The notes under the pieces are model-generated. The model was given only the letters and a program-made list of their open reading frames with translations. It was not told the DNA's origin and made no database searches. 64,000 bases of DNA, taken from Dromaius novaehollandiae (Eukaryota; Chordata; Aves; Casuariiformes; Dromaiidae). The stretch is from NCBI RefSeq assembly GCF_036370855.1, contig NC_088108.1, positions 6,657,448 to 6,721,447 on the forward strand. Reading direction: 5' to 3'. The translations under genes were made by a program, and so were the position numbers. This document shows, piece by piece, positions 25,761 through 36,949 of this stretch. The stretch's first letter is position 1. Every line of letters begins with the position of its first letter.

Positions 25761-25806
25761 GTTTTCGCCGTGGTGCCGCCGAGGCTGCCTGTGTGAGTGC
25801 GAGTAG
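25759..25806 (+). other. Upstream ORF 1, 15 codons
   Basis: ATG at the end of the E-box opens a 15-residue frame ending in TAG at 25,804. It has G at -3 and T at +4, so moderate context. It only matters if transcription begins upstream of 25,759. Confidence 0.35.
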
Positions 25807-25903
25807 CCGGACGCGGCGCGGCGCGGCCGGCGGGCGGGAGGGCGCGGACGGGGGCGGCGGGCGCGCCGCACCGCACCGCACCGCGCATCCCGCTCCGCAC
25901 CGC

Positions 25904-25922
25904 GGGCGGGCGGGCGGGCGGG
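25904..25922 (+). promoter_or_regulatory. G-quadruplex-type tract in 5' leader
   Basis: Five GGG runs separated by single C bases lie 140 bases before the start codon. If transcribed, this RNA could fold into a stable quadruplex and reduce scanning. A CGCAC tandem lies just before it (25,866-25,885). Confidence 0.55.
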
Positions 25923-25964
25923 CAGGCAGCCGCCGCCGGGCCCCTCGGCGCCGCCCGGCTCCCC

Positions 25965-26000
25965 ATGCGCAGCCCGGCGCGGCGGGCGCTTCCCCGGTGA
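25965..26000 (+). other. Upstream ORF 2, 11 codons
   Basis: ATG at 25,965 starts an 11-residue frame rich in Arg, Pro and Ala, stopping at TGA 25,998-26,000, 64 bases before the main ATG. Context is weak (C at -3 and +4), so leaky scanning is expected. Confidence 0.4.
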
Positions 26001-26064
26001 GGGCGGATTCGCGCTGCCCACGCCGTCCCCTCCGCGGCGCTCCGGACCCTGCCTGGCCCCTAAG

Positions 26065-29000
26065 ATGGCGAGCGGGATGAATGGCCCGGGCGGCGGCGGC
26101 GCGGCGGCGGCCGGGGGCGGCGAGGAGGAGCCGGGCGCCCGCCGCCCGGGAGGCGGAGCCGTGCCCCAGCAGGAGCCCGGCGTGCCCGGCGCGGCGGCGG
26201 CCGGCGAGGGGGAGCCGGCGGCGGGCGAGGGCGGCCGCTGCCCGTCCCCGCAGCCCCACCACCTGCTGCTGCTGCTGCGGCGCTCGCCCAGCGCCTCGCT
26301 GTGCCCGGGCCCGGAGGCCGCCCGCGCCGCCCCCGCCGCGGCCCGCGCCGGCCCGCCGCCCCCCGCCGCCCGCCCCGGCCCGCCGCCCGCCGGCGACGAC
26401 GTGCGCAAGTGCGGCTACCTGCGGAAGCAGAAGCACGGCCACAAGCGCTACTTCGTGCTGCGGGCCGAGAGCCACCTGGCCCCCGCCCGCCTCGAGTACT
26501 ACGACAGCGAGAAGAAGTTCAAGAGCAGCCTGCGGGCCGCGGGCGCCGGCGGGGCCGCCCCGCTCTGCTGCCCCCCGCCCAAGCGCGTCATCCCCCTCTA
26601 CCAGTGCTTCACCGTCAGCCGGCGGGCCGACGCCAAGCACAAGCACATCATCGCCCTGTACACCAAGGACGAGTACTTCGCCATGCTGGCCGAGAACGAG
26701 GCCGAGCAGGAGGCCTGGTACCAAGCCATCAGCGAGCTCATGAGCCAGAGCAAGAGGGGCTTCCTGGAGCAGGAGGACCACGCGGATCAGCAGGCGGATG
26801 AGGACGATGAGCACTACGGCGCCACGCTGAGACCCGGCACCGTCTTCAAGGAGGTGTGGCAGGTCAACGTGAAGCCCAAAGGCCTGGGGCAGACCAAGAA
26901 CCTTACCGGGGTGTACAGGTTGTGCCTCTCCAGCAAGGCCATCCACCTCGTCAAGCTGAACTCGGAGGTGCCCTCTGTCCACTTGCAGCTGATGAATATC
27001 CGCCGCTGCGGCCACTCGGAGAACTTCTTTTTCATCGAAGTGGGCAGATCTGCGTCCATTGGACCTGGAGAGCTCTGGATGCAAGTGGATGATTCGGTGG
27101 TCGCCCAGAACATGCATGAGACTTTTCTGGAGACCATGAAAGCGCTAAAGGCCTTTGCAGAGTTCAGGCCCAGAAGCAAGAGCCAGTCTTCTGGTGGTGG
27201 TAGTGGTACCAATCCTATTTCTTTCATCACCACTAGGAGGCACTTGGGCAACCTGCCCCCCAGCCAGACGGGCTTGCAGAGGAGATCTAGAACTGAGAGC
27301 GTCACTGGAGGGACTCCACCTACCACCAAAAGCAGCAGCTCCTATCGCTTCAGAACGTCCAGCGAAGGAGAAGGAACGATGACGAGACCTTTCAGGTCAG
27401 TGACTGGGAGTCTGATCCATCTGAATACTGCAAGGATGAATCTGGGCCGGCAAGAAGGGAGCGGAAGGTATGTGAGAGCAGCTTTCAGCTCTTCTTATCA
27501 CACCCGGTCTGCTTCGCTGCCAGTGTCACATTTTCCCTCTACTACGAGTCCCATCAGTGTTTCTTCCAGTAGTGGCCATGGCTCTGCTTCAGACATGTTG
27601 ACCAGGCCTTCTAGCTCATCTGTTTGTGGCTCCCCAAGTGATGGGGGATTTATCTCTTCGGATGAATATGGCTCTAGCCCTGGAGATTTCAGGTACTTTC
27701 GGGTCAGGAGTAATACACCGGATTCCCTGGGAAACACACCGCCTATCAGAGAAGAGAACTGTTTGAGTGAGTACATGTCCATGAGTAAGCAGCAAGCAGA
27801 TGATAGTTCAAGAGATGATTATATGGAGGCTGAGAAGTATTTCAGGAAAAGAACTTACTCTTTAACTAAACCAACTTCTGTAGCAGTGCAGCAGAAAACA
27901 ACACAGACTACCGCTTCGTTAGATGAGGATTCTGCTGGAAATCATGGACGATTACTTTACTCTGAGTCACCAAAATTGAAAGATAACCATGAATCTGACT
28001 ACAGTGACACTAACCTTGATTCTGTATGTAACCAAAGCAGGAGTAAAGCCAGGGATGATGGGTATATGCCAATGATGCCCGGAGTTGCATCTTCTCTATC
28101 AAGCAACGCTGATTATTTGCCAATGACTGCTAAAAGTGTGTCTGTTCCAAAACAGATTAACAATTCGTGGTCGCCGTCTCAGGTTGACTCCAGAGGATAT
28201 ATGATGATGTTTCCGAAGGCTAGCTCTTCACCTGTCCGAAGTCCTTTAACTGGATTTATATCTAAAGGAAGTAATGAGAAGATTATAAACAATGAGTATA
28301 TGGATATGTCACCTGGTAATTCGGCTCCAAAGCACCCCGGTGATTCAAATTATATTCATACCACTTCTGTTTCCAAAGGTTTCAGTTCATATTTTTCTTT
28401 GCCCCGAAGCTTTAAGGCATTATCAGGACAGAATGGTGACCACAGTGAGTATGTTCCAATGTCTTCACCTGGAAAACTTTTATATGGCGGACCAGAAAAC
28501 GTAAAAGGTGTCAACAATGAAGCTCTGGCTAATGGCATCTCTAAATCGCCTGTTGTGAAAGGTTCAGATGAAGGACTTACTCAGAACAGGGCTACTAGGC
28601 CTACAAGACTCCCCTTAGGTACGAGAGGAAGTAATACTATCCCACGAATGTACGATCGTACGGTTCCACCTGAGCCAGCTAGTCCTGGTGAATATATAAA
28701 TATTGATTTTAATGAGAAGGCAAGTAATACACCGTATTCCTTATCTGCAGAAGGATCACCATCATCTCTAGGCTCGAGCAGTGATCACAGACAGTCCCCG
28801 CTTTCTGATTATATGAGCGTTGATTTGGATGTACAGTCGCCAAAAGCAGCAAAGGAACTGTCCAACTCTTTAACAGATATTACAATTTATGCAAGTTCCA
28901 GTATTCCTGGAAACCAACCGAATGCTGACTATGCTAGGCTTTCCTTTGGTACCGCTTGTGTCAGCGCTGCAAGTAACAGGACTGATGATTACACGGAGAT

Positions 29001-29562
29001 GACGTTCAACATGGCGACAACGCCACCTCGGCCGTTTGCCTCTGAATCCGACAACGGTGTAAAGATAGACAGTCCTTCTTCCATAGTTAATAGACTGTGC
29101 ATCGTTGATCGATATGCTGGTAGCAGTAGCTTCTCTGTTCCTAGCTCCGATCCTCCTATGGGACCCAAAGTGATTCGAGCTGATCCTCAAGGCAGAAGGA
29201 GACACAGTTCTGAGACGTTCTCTTCTGCTGGGACTGTGACTACTTCCTCCTCTTTCTTTACCGATAGTAGCAAAAGACACAGCTCTGCCTCATTTGACAA
29301 TGTTTGGTTAAAACCGGATGAAAACATTTCTGATGGTCAGGAAAGCAAAATGTCCAGGGATACCTCAACTGGATTTCAGAATGGCTTAAACTACATAGCC
29401 CTGAATTTACGTGATGATCCTATAAGCTGTGAGGCAAGTACTGCTACACCAACTTGCCATCTCCAAAATGGTACTTCGAGTTTGGACAGTGGAGCTTACG
29501 TAAGCATAGATTTCACCAGGTCCGAGGGTCTGAAGTGTAACGCTGCAAGAAAAGGTTTGTAA
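26065..29562 (+). CDS. IRS4: Insulin receptor substrate 4
   Basis: Cytoplasmic docking protein of the insulin/IGF-1 receptors. Phosphotyrosines in its tail recruit PI3K, GRB2 and possibly SHP2. The continuous ORF is 1,165 residues. Residues 1-112 are a Gly/Ala/Pro-rich leader, the PH domain is at about 113-230 and the PTB domain at about 259-363, followed by a Ser/Tyr-rich tail. YxxM motifs lie at Y570, Y667, Y684, Y712, Y745, Y796 and Y976. Y877 (YINI) fits GRB2. Y1110 (YIAL) and Y1145 (YVSI) fit SHP2. RKRTYSL near 594-600 fits an AKT-type site. The PH segment 'LYQCFTVSRRADA' and 'SSYFSLP' followed by 'SEYVPM' match human IRS4 better than IRS1 or IRS2 as I recall them, and the COL4A5 neighbour agrees. 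The start has strong context (A at -3, G at +4). A donor at 29,555-29,556 probably joins 46,004, changing the end from Lys-Gly-Leu-stop to Lys-Asp-stop (1,164 residues). Confidence 0.95.
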   Translation: MASGMNGPGGGGAAAAGGGEEEPGARRPGGGAVPQQEPGVPGAAAAGEGEPAAGEGGRCPSPQPHHLLLLLRRSPSASLCPGPEAARAAPAAARAGPPPPAARPGPPPAGDDVRKCGYLRKQKHGHKRYFVLRAESHLAPARLEYYDSEKKFKSSLRAAGAGGAAPLCCPPPKRVIPLYQCFTVSRRADAKHKHIIALYTKDEYFAMLAENEAEQEAWYQAISELMSQSKRGFLEQEDHADQQADEDDEHYGATLRPGTVFKEVWQVNVKPKGLGQTKNLTGVYRLCLSSKAIHLVKLNSEVPSVHLQLMNIRRCGHSENFFFIEVGRSASIGPGELWMQVDDSVVAQNMHETFLETMKALKAFAEFRPRSKSQSSGGGSGTNPISFITTRRHLGNLPPSQTGLQRRSRTESVTGGTPPTTKSSSSYRFRTSSEGEGTMTRPFRSVTGSLIHLNTARMNLGRQEGSGRYVRAAFSSSYHTRSASLPVSHFPSTTSPISVSSSSGHGSASDMLTRPSSSSVCGSPSDGGFISSDEYGSSPGDFRYFRVRSNTPDSLGNTPPIREENCLSEYMSMSKQQADDSSRDDYMEAEKYFRKRTYSLTKPTSVAVQQKTTQTTASLDEDSAGNHGRLLYSESPKLKDNHESDYSDTNLDSVCNQSRSKARDDGYMPMMPGVASSLSSNADYLPMTAKSVSVPKQINNSWSPSQVDSRGYMMMFPKASSSPVRSPLTGFISKGSNEKIINNEYMDMSPGNSAPKHPGDSNYIHTTSVSKGFSSYFSLPRSFKALSGQNGDHSEYVPMSSPGKLLYGGPENVKGVNNEALANGISKSPVVKGSDEGLTQNRATRPTRLPLGTRGSNTIPRMYDRTVPPEPASPGEYINIDFNEKASNTPYSLSAEGSPSSLGSSSDHRQSPLSDYMSVDLDVQSPKAAKELSNSLTDITIYASSSIPGNQPNADYARLSFGTACVSAASNRTDDYTEMTFNMATTPPRPFASESDNGVKIDSPSSIVNRLCIVDRYAGSSSFSVPSSDPPMGPKVIRADPQGRRRHSSETFSSAGTVTTSSSFFTDSSKRHSSASFDNVWLKPDENISDGQESKMSRDTSTGFQNGLNYIALNLRDDPISCEASTATPTCHLQNGTSSLDSGAYVSIDFTRSEGLKCNAARKGL

Positions 29563-30072
29563 CTTAGAAACAGTTTCCTTTTGTGCTTTTTTAACTATAG
29601 CAATTAGATCCTCTACTTAATATCAAAATGTCTTCAAAACAGGGTGAATGTTTCTACAGTCTTCTGTATTATTCTAGTACAGCTTGTCTAGTAGTAGCAC
29701 AGTATGCAAACCATTGAACAAATACAGGACATGGTCCTTGGCCTAAATGGTATAGATTGATGTAACTCTTCTGATAGGCAGTTAAATGTGTTATCAAGCT
29801 GTCTTCTGCCAAGATTTTTATAATATAATTTTGCTAGTATGAACATTAATCATGTTTTATATCCTGGAATCTTGTCCTGAAGTTATGTTAACCCACTTTT
29901 TTTCCCTTTTTCTCTTCCCTCCTTGTAATTAGATGAGTCTTCCCTTTTCTTTTTTCTTTCTTGGACTTGAACTTTTTGTAATTTATTTCTTGGATAGGGT
30001 AAGCTGAGAATTGCTAAATGGGGTTTAAAAGTCAAATTTCCAATTTTGGGGATTTTCAGATCTGTCTATTTC

Positions 30073-30078
30073 AATAAA
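30073..30078 (+). terminator. IRS4: Possible intronic polyadenylation signal AATAAA
   Basis: AATAAA lies about 510 bases after the unspliced stop codon, followed by a T-rich stretch near 30,092. Use of this site would give a short IRS4 mRNA ending Lys-Gly-Leu-stop. Confidence 0.4.
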
Positions 30079-31320
30079 TGTAGGTGGGATCCTTTTTTAT
30101 GTGAAAATCTGCTTACATTTATTTGATTAGGTAAACAGAACTCTTAATTTTTTCCCCCTAAAGGTCTGGTACGCTCCTTTTGATCTCTGGTCTCCAGAGT
30201 GTCCTCGTGTCCTGCCGAGAAGCCATCTCTGGGTGGCTGGGCGGGACGATGAGGAGCTCCTGCAGCCGAAGCCCTCCGAGATCGCGGCCTTCTGGTCCGC
30301 ATGAGGGCGAGGCTGGTCCATGGCCTTCTCCTGCTGCGCACAGCTGTCCACCTCTGCAGCAGCCAGTGAGGGTGGCCTGTAGCAGGACCAAGAGCAGGCT
30401 TTGAGGGGCGTTTGCTAGGTCGGACGCTTGGGAGTGTAGACCGCTAGTTTTCCAGTGATCAGTGAAGTCTGACCAGACTTAAGGCAACAAAGTTTCAGAG
30501 GTATGCATAAAAAATAAGGCTGTTGGGGGTGGGGAGGAAGACTATGGGAAAGAGAAGGGACGCTACTGTTCATACGATAAGCTCTTTGCTGTCATGGTGA
30601 CGCAAAAAATAGTAATTAGCTGTTGGTGGTATGATCCCCGTCCCCTGACTAAACAGCAGTGCTTTATGCAAGTGCTGTACTGTGCTGTAACAGTTTCTTT
30701 GGAGGCATAATCCATGTTTTGCTATTAGTGACCCACTCAGCTTTTTCACAGTAATTCACATACCCAAATAGAAAACTATGTGTTGGAAATGATGTTTTCC
30801 TCTCTTTGCAAAGATATGTGTAGTCAATAATTGATGACTAGTAAAAGAAAATATTTAATCGCTGTTGGACATTGATATTTGTCCACTTCTCTGTCAATAG
30901 AGAAAGCAGTAAAGGGACAGACCAGTACTGGGTTTTACATTTTTTATTGTAGTCTTAAACGCTAAAATAGTAGGCTTTTCCCATTTTCCCCTTAAAACTG
31001 AGTGTCTAAAGGCAGAAGGTATTGTAGGAGCTTAAAATTGTGTAGCCTTTAATAGTGGAAGGTGTAAGCCTGACTCAGCTAGCATGCCATTCGAAGCACT
31101 GCTTGGCGGCACTGCTTGGGGCTGCTCAGAAATGTGTGGTTTGCCTCCGTGGTTTATTTCCCTGCTTCGTTTTGTTGGTTGGAATCAAATTTAGAAGACG
31201 TTGAAAGTTGCCAGTCCAAGAAGTGCTTTCTTCCAAAGTTAGTCTTTCAGCACTTCAAAGATTTGCCTGCTAAGTCAAAGGCACACTGGTTGCCATAGTC
31301 AATTTGGCTTAAGGAGAAGG

Positions 31321-31338
31321 AAAAAAAAAAAAAAAAAA
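31321..31338. repeat. Poly-A run (18)
   Basis: Homopolymer followed by interrupted A-rich sequence in the IRS4 intron. No SINE body is recognised next to it. Confidence 0.85.
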
Positions 31339-34300
31339 GAAAAAAAGAAACACGGCAGAATTCCTGCTCAATCTTATTCCCCCCATGTAGCTCTAAAATC
31401 TGTGTTGTAAAGTATAACTTCTTACAAAATGGAGAAAAAAGAGCAAAGATGACTTCATTTTGGCTGTACTATAAGTTTTGCATTTAAAAATGTTTCTCAG
31501 AGATACTCTGTTTAGAAATTGTACTTGTGTTAAACACTTTGCTCGTTACTGCTACAGTTAATATCCACGGCCCCATGCTGTTTTTTTTTCCATGTTTATT
31601 GCAAGTTACAGGGAGGAAAGAGACTTGCTGCTCATGTTTTTGCTGTGAATTTGTCTTCAATATATTTTTTTCATTTCTAGAAGTGAAAGAAACTGCATGA
31701 AAACATGGAAACTGGCAGGAAATTAAGCATGAGAATAGTAAGAGCTTAAGTTGGTGTGTTTTTTCCCTAGTCTGAAGAAGGGGAACAAACAAAAACAAAA
31801 AAAAACCCACCAAAATCCTGCTTCAAACAAGGCCTAACAGTTTTCTACAAAGACAGCATAAAATATTTGTGGTATACAACAGGAGGGCCAGTGGGATGTG
31901 GATGTTGTTCGCTTGTAGGTGCCTCTCGGAGGGGTGAACAGATTTAAGAATAGTGCAGGCTAGCAGTAGTTCACCTGATTTAAATACGGCATGATAAATT
32001 GATGCTGTACATCTGTACCTCTGTTTCTTAGTGACAGCTTAACACTTTTGATTATAAAGTTTATAACAGAGATGCTAGTTTTCATTCATGTACCAGATAG
32101 TGTATCTGAGCTATAGCAAGCAGAGTTTTAGAAGTCTGTATTCTTTAAACAGCTGATCAGTTTCTGCTACAATGAAGCTTTTTATTGTAATATTTAAAAG
32201 TAATATATGAACCAGAAGAAACTTCTAAATTCTATTTTGAATCATGAAGATAAATCCTCACTCTTAAACCTCTTATCTCCTGAAGAGGCATGGTGTAGTG
32301 TACCTATGTGTAATTGATATTTTTAATACTTTTGGAGACTTTTAGCGCAACTAAATATTGTGTTTTCATCCCCTTTACATCCCACTCTGTAGTCTCTTTG
32401 CCTGAAAAATATTTCTGTATGGCTAAATCCATTTTTAAGAAAAAGATTTAGCGGATACACTTATCGTTGACTTCCAAAACTGGAGCTACGTCTGACTTAC
32501 TAAATTCTGTCTGGTAGGGAACTTCAATCTCTTCTCCCTAACGTACAGTTTTACATGGAAGGAAAGCATTTCCCAACTTCTGATTATTTGCGTTTTTGTT
32601 TGCTTAAATGGAATTTTGTGTTCTGTGACTCAGCTGCATTCTCCTAACTGCTGAGAGTGATATGACGGGAGCGCGATTTCCAATGCATCGTTGCCCCCTC
32701 GTTGTGAGTCCCAAGCTACTTCTGGTTCAGGTTCACTGGTGTGAATCACTTTTTTTTTTTTTTTCTTGCCCTTCTCCATTCATGAAATGGTTGCAGGAGG
32801 GGGAGGGTGCTCACTCAAAGTGGGAAGTAGGTCTGCCTTGTTCTTAAAGTTTTGTTTTAAATTTAGGCAAAATTGAGCGGAGGTTTTACATGGAAAACAG
32901 TGATGATAAAACGAGTAAAAGTTTTTGATTTTTAATGCTTAAAGTTTGAGGAGGTCATTAGCAAAACAGTTTCATCATGAAATTGTTGCACAATATTGAA
33001 GCAAGCGGTTTGCAGTTTTGATTACGTGAATCTGAGTCATGAAATTTTGTGCTAGGAGTACAGAACACTAAAGCTACTTCAAACAGGGCTTAGCTAACGT
33101 ATACCTTATTATTGGACCTTGTAGAAACTGAGGAGGATAATGAGAGCGGGGCGGTAATAAACTGCATAATGGGTCCTGTATAATACTACTATGTTTCTTC
33201 AGACTTAATTAGAAATATTAAACCTACAAAGATACCATGGCCTCCAAAAAACAAAACAGACTGTTCATAGTAAATGTAATGTTCGGCTTAACATCAACCC
33301 ACCTATTTTACACCCACTCTTTAATCTTATCGCTACCTGATATTCTAATAAGCTGTTAAGATATTGTTTCAAAAGTTCTCCAAAGTGCAGGATTATAATT
33401 TAAATGATCCTCACCTTTTTAATCTACTGCTGTGTTAAACTGCGTAAGAAATGTTGTGTACACTTTGGGAGAGTTGAGAGAGAAAAACAAGTACTGTTCT
33501 AAAGCAAAACTTTTATACTAAATTGTCCACGTTCTTCATGGTAACTTGCATGTTTCAAATGCAAAATCATGAAGAATATAATGAGCAATATACATATTTA
33601 GAAATTCAGAAGCTGGAAGTTTTAGCTACTACTAATATAGTAAATTACAGTTTACTAGATACCAGGCAAATAACCGCTTTTTGGGTTTCAGACTAGTGGT
33701 TTTTAAGAGTTTGCTTCGCACTGAGGCTCTTTTGTATCGACAGAATACTTAAGGCACAGGCCCATTTAAAAATAGCTTGAAGTACCCAGCAGAAATATAT
33801 CTGAACACTGACATGTATCCTAATCTCTGAAGTAATGTAGGGATAATAATTCTTAAAAAAAAAGTTTTACTGTAGCAGATGCCATTTTAACAGTCTTGAG
33901 TGACTTACTGCTATGCTTAAAAATACACCAGATCACTTTCTCAAGTAGTATGTGAGCTACTGAAGGCAGAACAGATTTTTGTCTTGTAGTGTGGGAGTGA
34001 ATTATGACATATTTGACCAAAAATCAGTTATGTTTTACTTGTGCCTTGGTGAGAAAATCTGAAATAAGAACGCTCCTCTGTCATTAAGAGGGACTACTTA
34101 TTTGCAGTGAGTGTTAAAATACTTTTGGAAATCAGCTTGTCCAGGTTTTAAATCCATAGTTGCAGAAAGGACACACATGACTATTAGCTGCAAGCCTTAA
34201 ATTTCGGCTCTTGAGCATAGCTGTCTTGTACGCGAAGGCACCACTGCAGGACGTCGGAACTTAGGGAGTAATCCAGCACTCATTGAAACTGCGGGTTATT

Positions 34301-35635
34301 TTTTTAGTCTCTGAGTGAAACCTTAAATACGTTATTGCCCTTTCTATTTTTGCCTGTAAAACTCTGCCGCCTTCCCCGCTCCCTTGCTGCGCGGGGGCCC
34401 CGTGTGCCCCTTGCTGCGGGGGGCGGCAGGTGGGAGCCGCAGCGGGTGTGCCAAAAGCTGCCGCGAGCCCTTCCGAGGCGGTGTCGCAGCCCGGGGTTGC
34501 CGGGATGGTCTGTCACTCGATGTTTCTTTGGGGTTTTTTGTATGTTCAGGGGCACGTTAGCAGGAGGTACTGCTGATTTTGTTGTTTTGTTTTTGGTTTT
34601 TTTAAAACCCTGCGTATGCTCATTCCTTATGAAAGGATCTTTAATAAGTTTCCTCCGTAATGATTGCTGGTGGCGGGGAGGGCTGCTAACCTGAGGTTTT
34701 GGATGGTACTAGAGAGAGTTTATAGTGCTGTGTTGTAACTTGGTGTGCTTGTGTGCTCTGTTTGTGGAGCTGTGGGGCTCCCAAAACAGGCTGCACAGTG
34801 TCCAGTCTGTTGATTCTGCTAAAAAGTGTTTTTTTTCCCCTGATCTAAACCAGGAAAAAACTCTACAATTTTATTTCAAATACTGTTTTGATCAGATGTG
34901 TCGTCCTTCAATCAGAAGGAAAGTGGAGTGATCAAACTGAAAGGCAGGCAGGAAAGGAAAGCTTTCTGGAGCCAGGGGGTGCTTTATTATTGCTGTTTTG
35001 TCCTCAAAACTTAACAGTTTTTATTCTGACTCATCCTTAAATGGTCCGTAACGACCTGCCTGGAGAGCTGCCCTATGGCCCACCCTGTGAACTGCTTGCC
35101 TTTTTATTTCCACCTGTAGCTCTTGCATGTTATCAACTATCCAATGATAAGTTACACGTACAGGTTAAAGCAGAGCTTAACTGTAGTATTTCTAAGTCCT
35201 TAAAGCCCTGCCTCGCAGATCAAGAGTAGAAAACACCAAGTTTTGTTCTGGCCCTGTATCTAAAGGTCACTACGTTTGGAGCTGGCGAGGATTTAGTTGA
35301 GAACCTTGCTCGGTCGGAATTTGTGACGTACTCGAGGGCAGCGGGAAGGCAAAAGTGAAGGAGCCTGACTCCTCGCAGGCGTTTCAGGTGGGACCGACAT
35401 CCTGCCCCTGTCTTATCTAAGTGATCTTTAATGGGATCATTAGAAGTGTTTGGATTTGTGCAGATTTTGCTTCAGGTGTAGCATTACCCCGAGAGCAGCA
35501 GCGTAATAGACTGTTGGCAAGAATTTTTCTGACCTGGTTAAATCATGAACTGTATCTTAAGGGACAAGTGGTGCTTACTTGAAAACCATATTTTTCTGGT
35601 ACTTTTGCTGTGTGTTTGGATGTTTGCAATTCAGA

Positions 35636-35660
35636 TTGTGTGTGTGTGTCTGTGTGTCCT
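35636..35660. repeat. (TG)n repeat
   Basis: Short TG dinucleotide run with a single C interruption, in the IRS4 intron. Confidence 0.8.
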
Positions 35661-36931
35661 GGGCCAGTGATTTGTGACTTAACACAGGGAGGTGTTATCT
35701 TTTTTTTAATCTTATGAGAGAAGGGGTTTTCAAAAAAGATGGTTTATACTAATATTAATAGTTTTGGCTAAAATGTACAATTTAATGTGACTTAAGCAAA
35801 TTCAGAACTTTTTGATCAATACTAAAAGATGAATAATACTTGTGTTCATGGTATTGTTTACATTTATATAGTAAACCTACATAAATATCAAATTGAATTG
35901 TTATTTAGGGCATTAATTATATAAAAATACTTTCTCCTTTTAGCTAGACAATGAAGGGCTGATAAATGTTAACTATTTGGCGAGAGGTTTCCCTTTCAGT
36001 AGAAAAGGTTTTGTGGAATGCCTGAGGATATCGACAGTTTTTCTGCTTTTGGAAATCATGGGAAATAATACCAAAACATGTGCAAGAAACCAGTTAAACC
36101 TGCTTCTAAATTTATTAACTTCCTAATGAATGATATCCTCCTTTCACAGGGAATAGCGGGATTCCACTCCCATCCTTACATCAAGCCAGCTTACTTTATT
36201 GTTTATAGCTCTTGCTGAACAGCTGAGTCTGCAGTATAACTTTTTAATACTGGAGAGCCGGAGCCGGAAATGTCTTGAGAATTGGTTGGAAAAATTGGGA
36301 ATTTCGGGAATCTCTTAAGACACCCGAAGTTTGATGAGTTCTTAATGGCAATGAAGCAGGCAGCTCGTTAAATAATTGAGAACCTATCATATCCTAGACC
36401 AAGAAAAAAAATCAGGGTGAGCCATGTGATAACTTTTTTAGAAAGAAAACCCTGTTTAAGCTGCTGATAAGTATTGGGGCTTCTCTAATTTTGTGGCACC
36501 TTATTGACAGTCATGCTAACGTGGGCGAGACAAACCACCGTTGGTGCACAGGGGCCTCCCTTCACATCTGGGCGTCTTTGGCTTGGGTTGACCGAGAGCG
36601 TTCTTCAGCTCAGGTTGAATGCAGGTAAAACTTCTGTCAACACAGAGGTAGGAATATGCTCTAACTTCTCTGTCCCATTTCTGACTTGTTTACAAATAGA
36701 TGAGTCTGAAGTAATACTGGTTAGGACTGAGCAGATACCTCTTGCTTTATGGAATTTTTTGTATTTTAGGTTTATTTGTTAGAAAACTTTGTAATCCTTT
36801 GGGTTTTCAGTAATAGCATTCAGCGATCCACTGTTGACTTTAAATTTCCACCATTTTTGCTTTTTTGTGTGAGACACTTCTGGAGCTATATGGCATCTAC
36901 ATTTAGCTCTGTGTTGTGGTGTGGTGTGTGG

Positions 36932-36949
36932 TTTTTTTTTTTTTTTTTT
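36932..36949. repeat. Poly-T run (18)
   Basis: Homopolymer after a GT-rich stretch, in the IRS4 intron. Confidence 0.85.

Larger units (their letters stand above)
24270..27100. promoter_or_regulatory. IRS4: CpG island covering IRS4 promoter and start of CDS
   Basis: CpG density and G+C rise abruptly near 24.3 kb, peak between 24.9 and 26.8 kb and fall within the coding exon. There is no clear TATA box. GC boxes, CCAAT boxes and an E-box are present, typical of a dispersed CpG-island promoter. The transcription start cannot be fixed from sequence. The spacing of CCAAT boxes (25,105-25,572) and the E-box (25,751) suggests starts between roughly 25.5 and 25.9 kb. Long open frames on both strands here are by-products of high G+C and few stops. 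Confidence 0.85.

Noticed and set aside
25444-27117. 557-codon open frame on the minus strand
   Set aside because: Lies antisense to the IRS4 CpG island. It is open only because G+C is extreme and stops are rare. Composition is Arg/Ala/Gly/Pro low complexity with no domain.
26065-29562. Assignment as IRS2 or IRS1
   Set aside because: The C-terminal blocks resemble IRS2, but the PH segment LYQCFTVSRRADA, the DSRGYMMMFP and SSYFSLP blocks and the convergent COL4A5 neighbour all point to IRS4.
34304-34694. GC-rich frames in the IRS4 intron
   Set aside because: Both strands open across one CpG patch with Arg/Gly/Pro-rich products. Looks like composition.
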